Positions 48,111 through 60,744 are shown, counted from the stretch's first letter. The stretch is 64,000 nucleotides of DNA from Cryptomeria japonica (GCF_030272615.1 NC_081414.1:52969636-53033635); one strand, 5' to 3'. Notes: generated by a model not told the origin, from the sequence alone. Program-made: numbers and translations.

Positions 48111-51100
48111 ATGTATAAGAGGGATGCACCGAAGCTGAACAAGTCAAGTTTCTCTACATGGCAGAAAAGGATGAAGCTGCATCTCTCAGGAGTTGGAGAA
48201 TATGCTGTATACTATCTGGAGAATGATTTTGTTACACTGAGCACGTATCCATTAACTATGGAAGAGATATAGGCAAAGCAAGAACATATTCAAGCAATGA
48301 TTGAAATAACATCTGCATTGACTGATTCAGAGTTTAATGATCTAGAAGGCTGCAATGATGCAAAGGCAATGTGGGATAAGCTCATATCAGTATATGGAGG
48401 AGATGAACATGTTCAAAGAGCAAAAGTAGATAGTCTAAGAGGACAACTTGAATCTATGAGGATAAATGAAGGTGAGAACATAACTCAGTACAATACAAGA
48501 CTAAAGGAGATTGTCAATCAAATCAAAGGAGCAGGTGGAACTATTGAAGAAAAGGATATAACAAGTAAGTTGTTGAGAACCCTTCTACCAACTTATGCAA
48601 TCTGAGTCTTTGCAATCAATGAATTGAGGTCTGTACCTAATATGCTAGTTTCTTTAGGTGCTACTATTGGCAAGCTACATGCATTTGAGTTAAGTAACTT
48701 TGATAACAGTGGATCTTCGGTAAATAAAGTTGAATCTACATTTAGATATTTTCATCTTGATGAATCTAATGATTTCAATGAAAGAAAGTATAAGTACTCT
48801 GAAGGAGATCATAGTGGAGCAAGTGAAAGATTTCATAAGAACATGGAAGAAGTACACAAACTGTATGAGGAAATCAGAAAGCAAGAAGAGTTTGAAGCAC
48901 TATTAGCCAAAAGGTTACCAAGAGGCAAAGGTAAGTACAAAGGAAAACTACCTTTTAAATGTTTTAATTGTGATAAAATAGGACATATGGCTTCTAATTG
49001 TCCTGACAAAGATTCTACTGAAAAGCGAGATTACTGAGATGATAGACAAAAAGATAATCATTACAGAGGACACCGAGACTTCAGAAGTAGAGATAGAAAG
49101 ACATACTTAATAGCCGATGAGGAATCCAATGATGATAAATTAGATGAAACTGATACAGAGGAAGTAGTTTATGTGGCTATCAAAGATGGATCAGATGAAG
49201 AAAGGTATGAAGAAAAATCCCTAATATCTCACATAAACACTAATGATTCTTGGATCATAGATAGTGGATGCTCACATCACATGACAGGAGATAAACACAA
49301 GTTTGTTATATTAGAAGATTATGATGGAGGCTATGTTAGATTTGGTAATGATCCACCATGTACGGTGAAAGGTAAAGTATCTATAACACTTCTTGACAAT
49401 GCAAGATGCAATGATGTTTATTAGGTTGAAGGTTTGAAATACAATTTGTTGAGTGTAGCACAACTAAACAACATAGGTTACCGAATAGAATTTCAGAAAG
49501 GAATTGTCAAAGTTCATGACAAGAATGGAAAGTTAGCTGCTACTGGGACACAAACAAAAGGTAACACATTTCACCTAGACTCAACTCGTAACACGTGTTT
49601 GTATGCAAAGATAGATGATACTTGGTTATGGTATAAAAGGTTTTGTCATGTAAATTTTGATAATTTGATCAAAATAAGTAAGAAGCACCGAGTAAGAGGT
49701 CTACCGAGTCTTGAAAAACCTGAGAATGCTATGTGCTGAGGATGCTAGATGGGTAAGATGACAAGATCAAGCTTTACAAGTAAGTCTTACACTTCTAAGG
49801 GAATTTTAGATCTAGTGCACACTGATCTTTGTGGTCCTATGAAATTTCAAAGTTATTATGGTGATAAATATTTCATATTATTTGTGGATGACTATTCAAG
49901 GATGATGTCAGTAATGTTTTTAAAAGAAAAATCAGAAGCTTTTCAAATGTTTAAATGGTACAAGGCAAGAGTTGAAAATGAAATAGGAAGACAACTGAAA
50001 TGTCTTAGATCAGATAGAGGAGGAGAGTTCACATCTGATGAATTCAACTTATTCTGCAATGATCATGGTATTAAAAGACAAGTCTCTGCACCGAGAACTC
50101 CACAACAGAATGGAATAGCTGAGAGAAGAAATAGATCTATTGTGGATTGTGCTAGAACACTGATGATTGAAAAGAAAGTGCCACAAACATTTTGGAGAGA
50201 AGCAATAAGCACAACAATTTACACCTTGAACCGAGTACAATTGAAGAAAGGTAATTTGAAGACACCATATGAAATCTGGTATGATAAGAAACCTAATGTA
50301 AGTTATTTTAAAATCTTTGGAAGTAGATGCTATGTTCACAAAGATGATAGAAATGGCAAGTTTGATCAGAAAAGTGAAGAAGGAACATTTCTAGGTTATT
50401 CCTCTAGAAGCAAAGCATTTAAATGTCTGATCAAATCATCTAACAAAATAGTAGAAAGTGCAAATGTGAAAATTGATGAATTTGTAGAAAGAAATGATGA
50501 AGGAAATTCCAAGGAACCAGAAGACTATGATGAATTTGTCTATGTTCAACTGAGAAGTCTTATCGAGAAGACTGTTGAAGAAAATGAAGAAAATATCCAG
50601 TTACCGAGTGATGAAGAAGATCATACAAAGCCTACCGAGCCTGTAGTAGCCAAGTATGTTAGATGACATCATGCACCAAGTCAGATTATAGGAGATAAGA
50701 ATGATCTAGTGATGACAAGGAACAAACTGAGATAGAACACATGTTTGATATTTGAATTTGAACCGATAATAGTGAAAGAGGCATTTAACAGTGAAGATTG
50801 GATAAATGCTATGAGAGAAGAGATTGATTAAATCAAGAAGAATGACACATGGACAGTAATCCCAAGACCGAAGGACAAAAATGTAGTCGGTACAAAGTGG
50901 ATTTTCAGAAACAATCTAAATGAAAAAGGAGAGGTCATTCAAAACAAAGCAAGACTAGTTTGTAAAGGTTATGCTCAAGAAGAAGGAATTGATTATGGTG
51001 AAACTTTTTCACCTGTTGCTAGACTTGAAGGAGTAAGAACATTGTTGGCATATGCTGCTTTCAAAAACTTCAAGGTATATCAAATGGATGTCAAATCTGC

Positions 51101-52295
51101 ATTTTTGAATGGAATATTAGAAGAAGAAGTTTTTATTGAACAACCTGAAGGATTTGTTGAAGACAATAATAAAGATCAGGTATGTAAATTGAACAAAGCT
51201 TTATATGGCTTGAAACAAGCACCTAGAGCATGGTATGAAAGATTGCACTCTTATTTGATTAAGATTGGTTTTATAAGGACAAGTGAGAACAACAATATGT
51301 ACATGAAGAATGATGAAAATGGAATACTGATCTCAGCCATATTTGTTGATGATATTATATTTTGTGGAAATGACTCTTTATGCAAGAACATTGGAAATGA
51401 AATGAGAAAAGAATTTGAGATGTCATTAATTGGTGAGATAAAGTATTTTATAGGTTTACAGATACTGCAAATGAAAAATGAGATTTTCATTACTCAATCC
51501 AAGTACATAAAGGAAATCTTGAAGAAATTTGGAATGGAGGATTCAAAACCAGTAAGTACTCCTATGACTACCAACTGTAAATTATCAAAGAATGATGAAT
51601 TTGCATTTGTTGATGAGACACTTTACCGATCCATGATTGGAAAGCTACAATATGTTGTTCACAACAGACCAGACATAGCACATGCAGTAGGTATAGTTGC
51701 AAGATTCTCTGCAGATCCTAAGGAAACACACATGACAACAATCAAAAGAATTTTTAGATACTTGAAAGACACAGAGGATTATGGCTTAGTATATTAGAAA
51801 GGAAATGATTTTGATTTAAAAGTTTATACTGATGCTGATTGGGCAGGCAACATTGATGACAGAAAAAGCACAAGTGGGGGAGCTTTCTTTTTAGGAGAAA
51901 GACTAGTGAGTTAGCTTAGCAAGAAAGAAGGATGTGTTTCATAGTCAATAATAGAAGCTGAATATGTTGCTACAACATTGAATTGTACCAACATTACATG
52001 GATTAAACAACTATTGGAAGGTATAACTGAGAAATTTACCAAGCCAATAACTATATTCTGTTACAATACTAGTGCCATTAACATTTCAAAGAATCCTGTT
52101 ATGCACTCTAAGACAAAGCACATCTCTATCAAATATCATTATCTTAGAGAAGAAGCTCAAGAGAAGAAAGTGGTGCTGGAGTATGTTAGCACAAAGGAAC
52201 AAATAGCAGATATCTTCACCAAGCCACTACCAAGGGACACTTTTGAATATCTCAGAAGTAAGTTAGGGGTCCTACCCCTATCTTCTACTCACTGA
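48111..52295 (+). pseudogene. Copia element C gag-pol polyprotein, about a dozen in-frame stops
   Basis: Same frame and length as element A gag-pol, from ATG 48111 (AAGATG context as in A) to 52295. Zinc knuckle CFNCDKIGHMASNC and protease WIIDSGCSHHMTG are intact here, unlike A. RT box FVDDIIFCG and RNase H YTDADWAGN are present. Stops include 48270, 48603, 49035, 49422, 49737, 50664, 50733, 50829, 51795, 51912 and 51942. Where A supplies the ancestral codon, most are C-to-T or G-to-A changes (CGA to TGA, CAG to TAG, TGG to TAG). No frameshift was found, so decay is by substitution only. The stop at 50733 is shared with A. Confidence 0.92.
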
Positions 52296-52659
52296 CCGAG
52301 TTCGGTGAAAGCATCAATCCGATGACTCTATCGAATATCTTTTAGGAGTTGATGCTGCATTACACACTTTAGGATGTTTTCTAAAGGTGTACATGAAATT
52401 ATATAGGAATTGAAGACAAAATGCTCTGACCGAGACTGAATTGACACATTACAACAGGAATTCACTTCATACAGGAAGAAATTATGTTTTAGTTCTTTAC
52501 TTTTTGGCATTGTTGTCAAAGGGGGAGAAGACTGAAGTTTGGAAAGAAGATTGAGAAAAGAGGAGAAGTCTAATGTATGGGGGAGAGCATTTCAGAATTT
52601 CAGAATCACAGCAATCCGAATCTCTTAAGGTCAAATCAATTGGTTTTGCCATCAATGCC

Positions 52660-52670
52660 AAAGGGGGAGA
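52660..52670 (+). other. Polypurine tract of copia element C
   Basis: AAAGGGGGAGA directly before the 3' LTR; a second CAAAGGGGGAGAAG block lies near 52518, as in element A. Confidence 0.85.
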
Positions 52671-52671
52671 T

Positions 52672-54217
52672 TGTTGGCAATATAACATTATAACACACAA
52701 TGAAGGATTGTTGACATTTCAATAAGGATATTGAGAAGGTTGTTGATGATTATGGATATAACTGATTAAGGATGTTTACTGTCTTGATATTATTATTTTG
52801 TCATTGATGTCAAGAAATTGATTTTCTAATTCAGTATGATGTTGCCATATCTTGAGAAGTATGATTTGAAGAATATAAAGATGTCGGTAAAAGACACAGG
52901 AAAGATTATGATGAATAAGAGGATGAATAAGGTATTCAATGGGAAACTATTACCGAGTCAAACAATGATGAGATCATGATGTTTAGATTGTTTTAACATC
53001 ATACATATATTGTAAATTGTAAGGTTAATACTATACTATGTTATCAAGCAAAGAACCTAGTCGGTAAACCCTAAGGAACCTAGTCGGTAAACCCTAAGGT
53101 TATTGCTATTGGTTAATGAAGGCGAAATGTCTACTGAGTAAAGTTTAGTATTAACCGAGTTGTAACCAAGTTGTAACCGAGCTATAACAAAATGCATTAA
53201 ATGGTTACATGCATTATTTAATGAAGGAAGCTGATGATCTAGAATTGATTAAATGATTGGTATGCCGTAAATATAGTTTGTTAATGAATCTATGGCAATG
53301 GAAGATCGGCATGAAGATCTATAGCGCAGATTGAACCGCAATACCCTAGCACACGTTCCAAGAAATATATGCAAGTTCCTAGGCGGGGTTAAACATTTTC
53401 AGATCGAAAGATGCATTAAACCTAGACAAGATTGAAGATCTGATGGCTATGATTGATCATGGGAAATGTGATCAAGGAGATTAAGCGGTTAGCTAATTGT
53501 TTATAAATAGAGAGTTGTTGATAAACAATGCATGTGGGCAAGTGTATGCACAAGGATGCTACATAGTGATTACCGAGCATAGAAGCTTGAAGACCTATTT
53601 GAATAACAGAGTATAGAAGCCCAGTAGATGGACAAGATTAGTTCTATGTCTAGATTGTATTGAACAAATAAGAATCTGTTTTAGCATTTTAGATGTGAAG
53701 TTGTAGATAGATTTTTATTACTGTTATTTTGTGAAAGTGACAGAAAATCTCTTAACCGAGTGGACTTAACAGTCTTATTTGTAAAACCCTCTAGCAAGGT
53801 GACATTCTGATTGAGTGTTTGAAATCCTTTAACAAGGTCACTTCTAACAAGGTGAAGATCCTAACAGATTTGAGGGAAATCCCTTAACCGGGTCACATCT
53901 AGCAATGTGTTTGTAATCTTTAACAGGATTTGCTTTTAACTGAGCATACTCAAGAAGAGTATATTTCTTAGTGGGTCCGAAATCCCACAGTGGTTTTTCC
54001 CTATTTGGGTTTCCATGTTAAATCTGGTGTTATGAGGTTTATGATGTTTATATGATTTTGAGTTTGCATGTTTAACAGTTTTGGTTATATTACTAAAGTA
54101 TATGTTACTGAGGTTGAATCTGATGTTTTTTTAGAAGATTAAGTTTGTATGATTCACCCCCCGCTCTCATCTTGTTGTCTATTGGATCTATACTTACATT
54201 TAGTATCAGAACTATCA
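52672..54217 (+). repeat. 3' LTR of copia element C
   Basis: 1,546 bp, starts TGTTGGCAATATAAC, ends GAACTATCA. Contains a tandem pair of the 23-bp unit at 53053-53075 and 53076-53098, like the 3' LTR of A. Confidence 0.92.
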
Positions 54218-54523
54218 CTTCTTTACAAATTGATCATGCTTGTCAAATAGACTTTCAAGAGAAACCAAGCCTTTAGGAATGGTATTGCCTTTAAGTTGCA
54301 GAATTTCAAGTTCTTTGTCCTCTTCTTTAGTAATCTGTTGACTTGTCGAAGGTTGATTCTCATCAAAAGACAAATTGGAAAAAGTTTCACTTTCTTCCAA
54401 AAATGAGATGATATATTTGTCATCATCAAAGACTTGCCAATTCTGATTATTATCTTGCACACTGGGTCGATAGATCATCTCTACTACATAAACATCCTTA
54501 TCAAACTCGGGATGAGAAAGTAA
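54218..54523 (-). pseudogene. Element D linker between extra RNase H and RT
   Basis: Minus-strand frame with YRPSVQDNNQNWQVFDDDKY and IPKGLVSLESLFDKHDQF. These blocks link the extra RNase H to the RT in this type of plant gypsy polyprotein. Cut at 54218 by copia element C. Confidence 0.7.
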
Positions 54524-54910
54524 TTAAGAAGCTGAGATAGCAAGAGAATCTACCTTTGTATTCTTCTCTCTTGGAATGGCTTGTATGGAAAAAGTGTCAA
54601 AACCTTCATTCTCATCCGACACTTTATTTCGATATGATCTTAGCCTCTTGTTCTTTCTCTGGTATCTATTCTTCACTTGATTAATGATCAATTCAGCGTT
54701 TCCCATGACTTGCAACTTTTTGATCCCTTTCCCCTTAGTAAAATCCAACCCTAAGAGAAGAGCCTCATACTCTATAGTATTGTTTGTAGTATCAAATGCG
54801 AGCTTGTAAGATTTAGGAAGCTTTTCATCTAGAGGGGAAATCAACACCACTCTCACGCCTGAACTGGAAGATGAATAACTTTCGTCAAATTTCATTTTCC
54901 AAAGTTCTGA
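54524..54910 (-). pseudogene. Element D archaeal-type RNase H between protease and RT
   Basis: About 125 residues following the protease: LWKMKFDES, GVRVVLISPLDEKLP, TTNNTIEYEALLLGLDF, KGIKKLQVMGNAELIINQVK, FSIQAIPREKNTKVDSLA. The domain is the plant retroelement archaeal-type RNase H. Of the acidic residues, the first D (FDES), the E (EYEA) and the last D (VDSLA) remain, but the middle one is N (GNAEL instead of GDSEL). The gypsy RNase H after RT is also present at about 43950-44230, so the element has two RNase H domains. A stop after AISAS ends this frame. Confidence 0.8.
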
Positions 54911-55385
54911 AGATACATCAAGAACTAGGATTTCATGAATATTTTTTTCTTTTGATGATAACATATAAGTACCTGGACTAGTTTCAACATACAATATCTC
55001 TGCCTTTGGATCATCAGACTTGAGATCTGTATACTTTGCCTTAGGCTTGGGGTCTAATCTAAATTTCTTGTTGCCAAGAGGTATCAAGGCATGTGACCAA
55101 TCTAACTGAATTTCACCACTCAGGTCTTTACAAAAACTACGACTTACGAGCATACCATAACTTGCTGGGATATCAGCAACCAAAATGTTAAGTTTCAACT
55201 TCGTTTGAGGGTGAGCGACTAAAGAACTTGAGCGTCTTTGATCTGTCCAATAAGGGGAACTTGTTTAGACTCCATTGAAAACACTTTACCGTTTGGTTTT
55301 TTCAAAGACAAGCCTAATGAATGAGCAACTTTGGAAGACATTACATTGTCGGATGCACCAGAATCAATGATGCAATTATTTTACT
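54911..55385 (-). pseudogene. Element D aspartic protease
   Basis: DSGASDNVMSSKVAHSLG (near 55375-55320) gives the D-S-G active site. The C-terminal part follows: LNILVADIPASYGMLVSRSF and IQLDWSHALIPLG. A frameshift and stop separate the two parts (near 55230). Confidence 0.8.
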
Positions 55386-55533
55386 TACAATCGGCTATGT
55401 ACAAAGATATATAGAAAAGATATAGCTTATCAGAAAAGGAGGTGCCAACAAGGGATGATCCTTTTGAAATAAACTCCTCTTGATCATTACCATCAAGGAT
55501 CTCACTCGATTCTTGATGTACATCTGAATGAGA

Positions 55534-57411
55534 CTACTTGAAATCCTTTTTGATACAATGCACCAATTTGTCCAACTGCTGCGGGTTCTTCTTGAGATAC
55601 TCAAATTGAGAAATTTGCACTTTGGTCTTTTTACAATTTTCTATAAAATTAAAAGAATCTTCAAGAGAAGGTTCCCTGTGATCGACAACTTTTTCAGCTT
55701 TTCTTGATGATCCTGGTTCTTCTTTGTTTTGCTTTCTGGATAGGATTCGCTTAGGAATATCCTCCGCTTCTTTATCTTTTATAGCAGGTTTAGTTTTTTC
55801 CTCTAGTTTATGGCACCAATTCTTTGTGGAGACATTACAAGAATGATTATCTATGTCACTTTCTTTCTCATCTTCCTCACCAGACTCATATTCTAAAAAG
55901 TTAACAGTAGATGGACCAAACGGCTGATCAGTTTCATCTTTAATATATTCTTCAATATTTTCACTGGTCTGATTCATTTCCATAAACCTAGTCATCTCGG
56001 GGCATGAAGCTCCATCATGGCTTGTTGTGAGATGAAAATCATACATTGTGGTAGTTTGGCGATTACTTGTGGATGGATGTTCAATAGCCAACCTTGGTGT
56101 TGGAGCAGGAAGCTTCTATTGTCGATTTTGTTGGTAAGGAATATAATTCCTTCTAGGAATATCTTGATATAAAGGTGGTGGATTTTGCAGCAACTGTTTC
56201 TTCAATTGGAGCAAATCATTGGCTAACTTTTGAACCATTGGGTCTGTGGTTGTAGGGTTGGCTTGTTGCATTTTTCCTTTTTACAATTCTTTATTCCATT
56301 TTCCTATGCTCAATAAGTCATCTTCAACTTCAATAGCTAACCTTTGCATTGCTGCAAGATCAAAAACTCCTCCTCTCCTTATTTGAAAACTTATGTCAGG
56401 AGGTTGTGCGTTAATGAAGAAACACTTTTGGTTTTCCTCTATGGGCCTCTTATCAGCTGTAAGTCTACTGACAAGTTTATTGAATTGTGCCACAAATTCT
56501 CTCATAGGTTTGTGTACTTTTTTTTATCTGAGTCAATTGGGCAAGAAACAAGTGCCCATCATCAACAGTCTTGAACCTATCTTCAAATTTTTGTATCAAA
56601 GTCACCCAATTATTAATGAAACCGACTAGGAGCTGGCTAAACCATTCAGTTGTGGCATCGATTAGAGTTTCAATAAAAAGTCAAACAAAAACATCTTCAT
56701 ACTGAACCTCGAGGACCACAAATGCAATAAAGAAAGCACTGATATGATCTTCTATGAAAACCTTTCCATCTCTTGAAAACTTAGGAAGATGCTTCCTTGA
56801 AACTGTTGGCAAGTCATGCAATTGATTTTCCAAAGCTAAAGGACCTATGGTTGCACCCCATGGGACTGGTGGAGGATTTTGTTGCATGATTAGTTGTACA
56901 AAGTTAATAACAAGAGGAGGAAGTAGGGTTAAAGCTTGAACATAGGGAATATGTACTTTCTTTCTTTGGCGAAGAAGGTCTACTGACAAACTTAACTTTC
57001 TCTTTACGAGTTGTGAAAGGTGTGGAAAAGTTGATCTTGTCTAGTTCAACAAAATCGGGATCAATGATACCCTTACTTCTATCACCTCTAGTGTATCTCT
57101 TGCTTGCCAGCATTCTTATTGATTATCTTTCTCCTATTGATGTTGCACGTGTTGAATTTTTTTCCTATTGCGCCTTGGAATTCAACAATTCTTTCAATGA
57201 TGATCAACTCTTGCCCAAGACACACCCTCCTAAGAAGCTCACCAAACTCTGCTTCTTCAACCAGCACTTGATGTAATTGCTAATATTCTTGATCACTTTT
57301 ATGGCATTTCCAAGTGAGCCTATTGAACTGTGATATCGCGTCTTCTTGTTTGGCTTGAACCTGGTTAAGATTTGGCTGCAGGACAGGTGGATTATGACGA
57401 GTTAGGACCAT
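55534..57411 (-). pseudogene. Element D gag region
   Basis: ATG at 57411-57409 opens the gag frame (LTRHNPPVLQPN, then a coiled-coil-like QAKQEDAISQFNRLTW). Downstream on the minus strand are gag-core blocks: HDLPTVSRKHLPKFSRDGK and FIEDHISAF (56850-56700), then KPMREFVAQFNKLVSRL and FDLAAMQRLAIEVEDDLL (56500-56290). The acidic linker at 56091-55534 leads to the protease. No CCHC zinc knuckle is visible. Several frameshifts and stops. The gag start lies only about 24 bases after the end of ORF1. Confidence 0.7.
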
Positions 57412-57434
57412 AACTAGTCACAAAACACAATATC

Positions 57435-60400
57435 TTATCTTGTGGGTTGTCTTTGAATTTGATGCTGGTTGGGTTGAACAACTGGATTTATTGCTAAGAA
57501 TGCAAGAGGAAATATTTCAACTTCTCTTTCAAACACCACCACCAAATTTCTAGCTTGTCTTTGTTCTTCTTCTAGAATTAAGTTCACTCTTTTGTATTCA
57601 GCCCGACTTTTCCTATTTCTCCAGGCTAAAGTATCCAACTGAGAAATTATATTTTCTTGTTCAGCATGAACCCAATCATCTAAGGCAATTGAAATAACAC
57701 CGAGTCTCTTCATTCTATCTACATCTGAAACCTATACATCTGCTAATTCAATATTGATTCTATCCTGAAACTTTCTTAAGAGAACTTGACTATCCATTTG
57801 CTGAAATTGCTCCTTTATTGATATATCACCAATAATGTTCATTGTGTCCTCTATTACCTTCATTTTTGTTTGTTCACAAGTTACCAAGATTTTTTGATAC
57901 TCACCCAGGCACTGCTTGATATTCTCCAATTTCCAACTTATACTCTTGCACCATGTACTGGATTGATTTTCTTCTTTATGAGAGAAGACTTTCTCAGTGA
58001 TGAGTACATCCATATCTGTTTTAGCTATTCTTTGGAATTCTTTCAAAGTATCCTGCTAAGACATTTCTTGTTCTTTGGCATTCTTCAATTTTGTAGCAAT
58101 TTCCTGTTCCTGTACATCAAGTTTCATGTGAACATCATTGGATTTTTCAATGAAGTCTAATGTCTCTAACTTCATTTGATTAATCCATTCCTTTAAAATT
58201 TTATTGTGTCTCCTTCATTTATGTGTATCTTCAATCACCTTCTTTTCAATAATTCCTTCAGCATGCATTAATGTTGAAGTTGATGCTAACTCCAATTGTG
58301 TATCTGAAGAATCCACAATGGATTTGATATAAGATTAAAGAACCTATATCTGTTGCTTTAGTTGATTCTTTGTTTCCTTATCTTTGGTTTCTTTGTCAAC
58401 AATAATAGCTACAGAAATTTGAAAATTATGAGCAACTCCCTCATGTTTTGTAGGTCCTAGATCTACCCGTGTCATATTTAAATATGCCTCACTAGCTTTA
58501 CTTACATATTTTTCAACAATAGGCTGGGCTGCCTCAACACATAAATTTCTTGATGAAGGAATAATTCCTAATCTAGACGCAACTTTTGTTTTATTGGGTG
58601 TGGCTATCTTGTGAAGTGCATTTGCAACCACATCAAAACTAGGAGCTATCAACTAAACAATTCTCTTCTTATTTTGTAAGCTCTGCTGTAACCAAAATGA
58701 TGAAGATGATGGCAATGGTTCTTGATTATTGACAAATGTTGAGGTTAAAGATGTTGGATTGTTTAGAAAGAGTGGAGATTGAACTTCAATATGGACATCA
58801 TTTATTTCAACTTCTTCATGAATGGCAAAATCATCATGTTGTGGTGATGAAATAATGATAGAAGGTGAGACAGAGGGAATTTGCTGATTATCAATACTGG
58901 GAGGATGTTGAGGCGACATACTTTCCAACTCAGCTTCTATCTCCTGGGAAAGATTGATCATCTTTTCTTTTATCTTTGACCTCTTTTTCTTAATGACATA
59001 ACTAACTTCATATGCCTTTGCAAGATCCTTCCCTTTTTTTGGATATTCTCCATCATTACCTCCCTTGGATATATTTTGGTGTAGACTCAAAGTTGGGTTT
59101 GACCTTTGCGAATTAGTTGGAAGAGAAGAAATTGCTTGTGGTCCACTTCTATCTTTTGAAGTATTACCTTTATGTGAAGGTCTAGTTGTTGTAGCCTTAA
59201 TCCTCTCACCTTTAACCCATTCGAGTGTTCTTCAAACCACATAGGCTGATCTTTCCAGGATGCTTCTTATCTCTGAAAGAGACCAATTAATGGGTGGAAG
59301 AGGAAGAAGTTGAATCCTCTCAAAATAAAAAGCATCGATCAAATCAGATTCATCATCCTCAATGCCATTCACATTTATTTCAATTTTGTAATCAACTATC
59401 TGCTTGACAGAAAACCTCATCCAATCACTTTTTCATACCTCAAAATCATCTTCATAGTCTTGCCAAAAATCTTCTATATTAGGAAAATGCTCAAATCTGG
59501 CACAAGTTCCAACCTTCCTGCAACATACCCTTTGCTATTAAAAGGAAACGTCATATCATAAGGGTAAAAGTGAATTTTTGCTATGGACCTCTTGATACTT
59601 TGAGCATTTGAGTTTCTCTCATAGTTGTAATAATCGAGTCCAATGGGAAAAGAGATAATGCTTTTTCTTTTATTTTGACAAATTTTGTTGACCTTTGCAA
59701 TTTGCGTGCACACCTCAATGAGGATCAACTTATCTTCAACAAACCTTGGCATCATGAGAGGGCATCCATCATAACCTCCTATCCAAATGTATGTGAACTT
59801 CAGAAACTATATGAAGTAACTACCATACTCTTGTACTAATGTTGCTTCTTCTGGAGATATTCTGAGTTCAATGTTACCCTGTAGTTCTCTTACTGTCAAT
59901 ATAGTAAAGGCATGATTAACCCACCTGAAGTGATGATAGCTTTCCTCCAACTGTAGTTGCAGATGATAACTATAAATCTGAGTTGCATCATCATAAATGC
60001 CTTCAACATTCAACCCTGGCCATTTCTTCATCCCGACAATGGCATAAAAAAGATATGATGTAATATACAAATTATAATTCTTTCTCAATTTGAGTAGCTG
60101 ATCACAAAGATTATTACTAATAATCTCAGCCCAATTAATAAATTTTATGCCTTCATAGATGATATTGATGAACAAAAATATCCACCCCTCCAAGTCATTT
60201 GAATCCTCATTTCCTGTGACCTGGTTCAAGAAAATAACCATGTTTGCTATATCCTTCATCAACAGAGACTTGTGTATTATCTTAGGAAGCTGTGTTTTCC
60301 CTCTTCTTGGTTTTACCAGCCATTTTCTAGCTATATGATTCAAACACTAGGCTTCATTATTGACAAAATAACTATTTGCATATTGTTTGTCAACCTTTGT

Positions 60401-60744
60401 GAATTGGTCTCTGAAAGGCAATTTGAATACTATGGCAATAGAGATTGGAGCAATTTTAGTCATCACATTACCTTTTGCTGTCTTGATTTCCTTTGTCTCC
60501 GAATTAAATGCTTTCATGCATTCCAAAACTAGTTTTGGGCATTGAACTGATGTGGGGTAGCTGCATGTGTCAGTCCACTATCTAGCAGCCTTTGAGATGT
60601 CAAAGTTTTGTCTTTCTTTTCCATTGATTTCCAAAAATCCGGAAGTTTCACATTTCCTAATTTTGTATCACCAATGTCTGGAAGCATACATTTGAGAATG
60701 GGTGTGTAATCGCGGCTATAAAACTTATACTTGATTATGACCAA
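57435..60744 (-). pseudogene. Unknown retroelement-associated protein ORF1, copy 2, fused to a gag-type module
   Basis: About 1,000 codons, uninterrupted by large insertions. Same blocks as copy 1: LPDIGDTKLGN, VTGNEDSNDLEGWIF, SYLFYAIVGMKKWPGL, FPIGLDYYNYERN, LPLPPINWSLSEI, MNIIGDISIKEQFQQMDSQ. Two frame changes (near 60560 and 59500) and scattered stops. Homology with copy 1 ends at 57675, after SIALD. From there the frame stays open and reads VHAEQENIISQLDTLAW, which resembles the start of the element D gag (VQAKQEDAISQFNRLTW), ending at 57435. Copy 1 has instead a different, native-looking C-terminus. No known family recognised; an ORF upstream of gag is known from the Ogre/Tat group. Confidence 0.65.

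Larger units (their letters stand above)
46617..54217 (+). mobile_element. Ty1/copia element C, same family as A, 5' LTR truncated
   Basis: Plus-strand element inside element D. 5' LTR 46617-48046 lacks the first 82 bp, primer binding site 48049, gag-pol 48111-52295, polypurine tract 52660, full 3' LTR 52672-54217 (1,546 bp). Gag-pol and LTRs align to element A over their whole length. The left flank was replaced by solo LTR E, so the target duplication cannot be tested. Confidence 0.92.
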
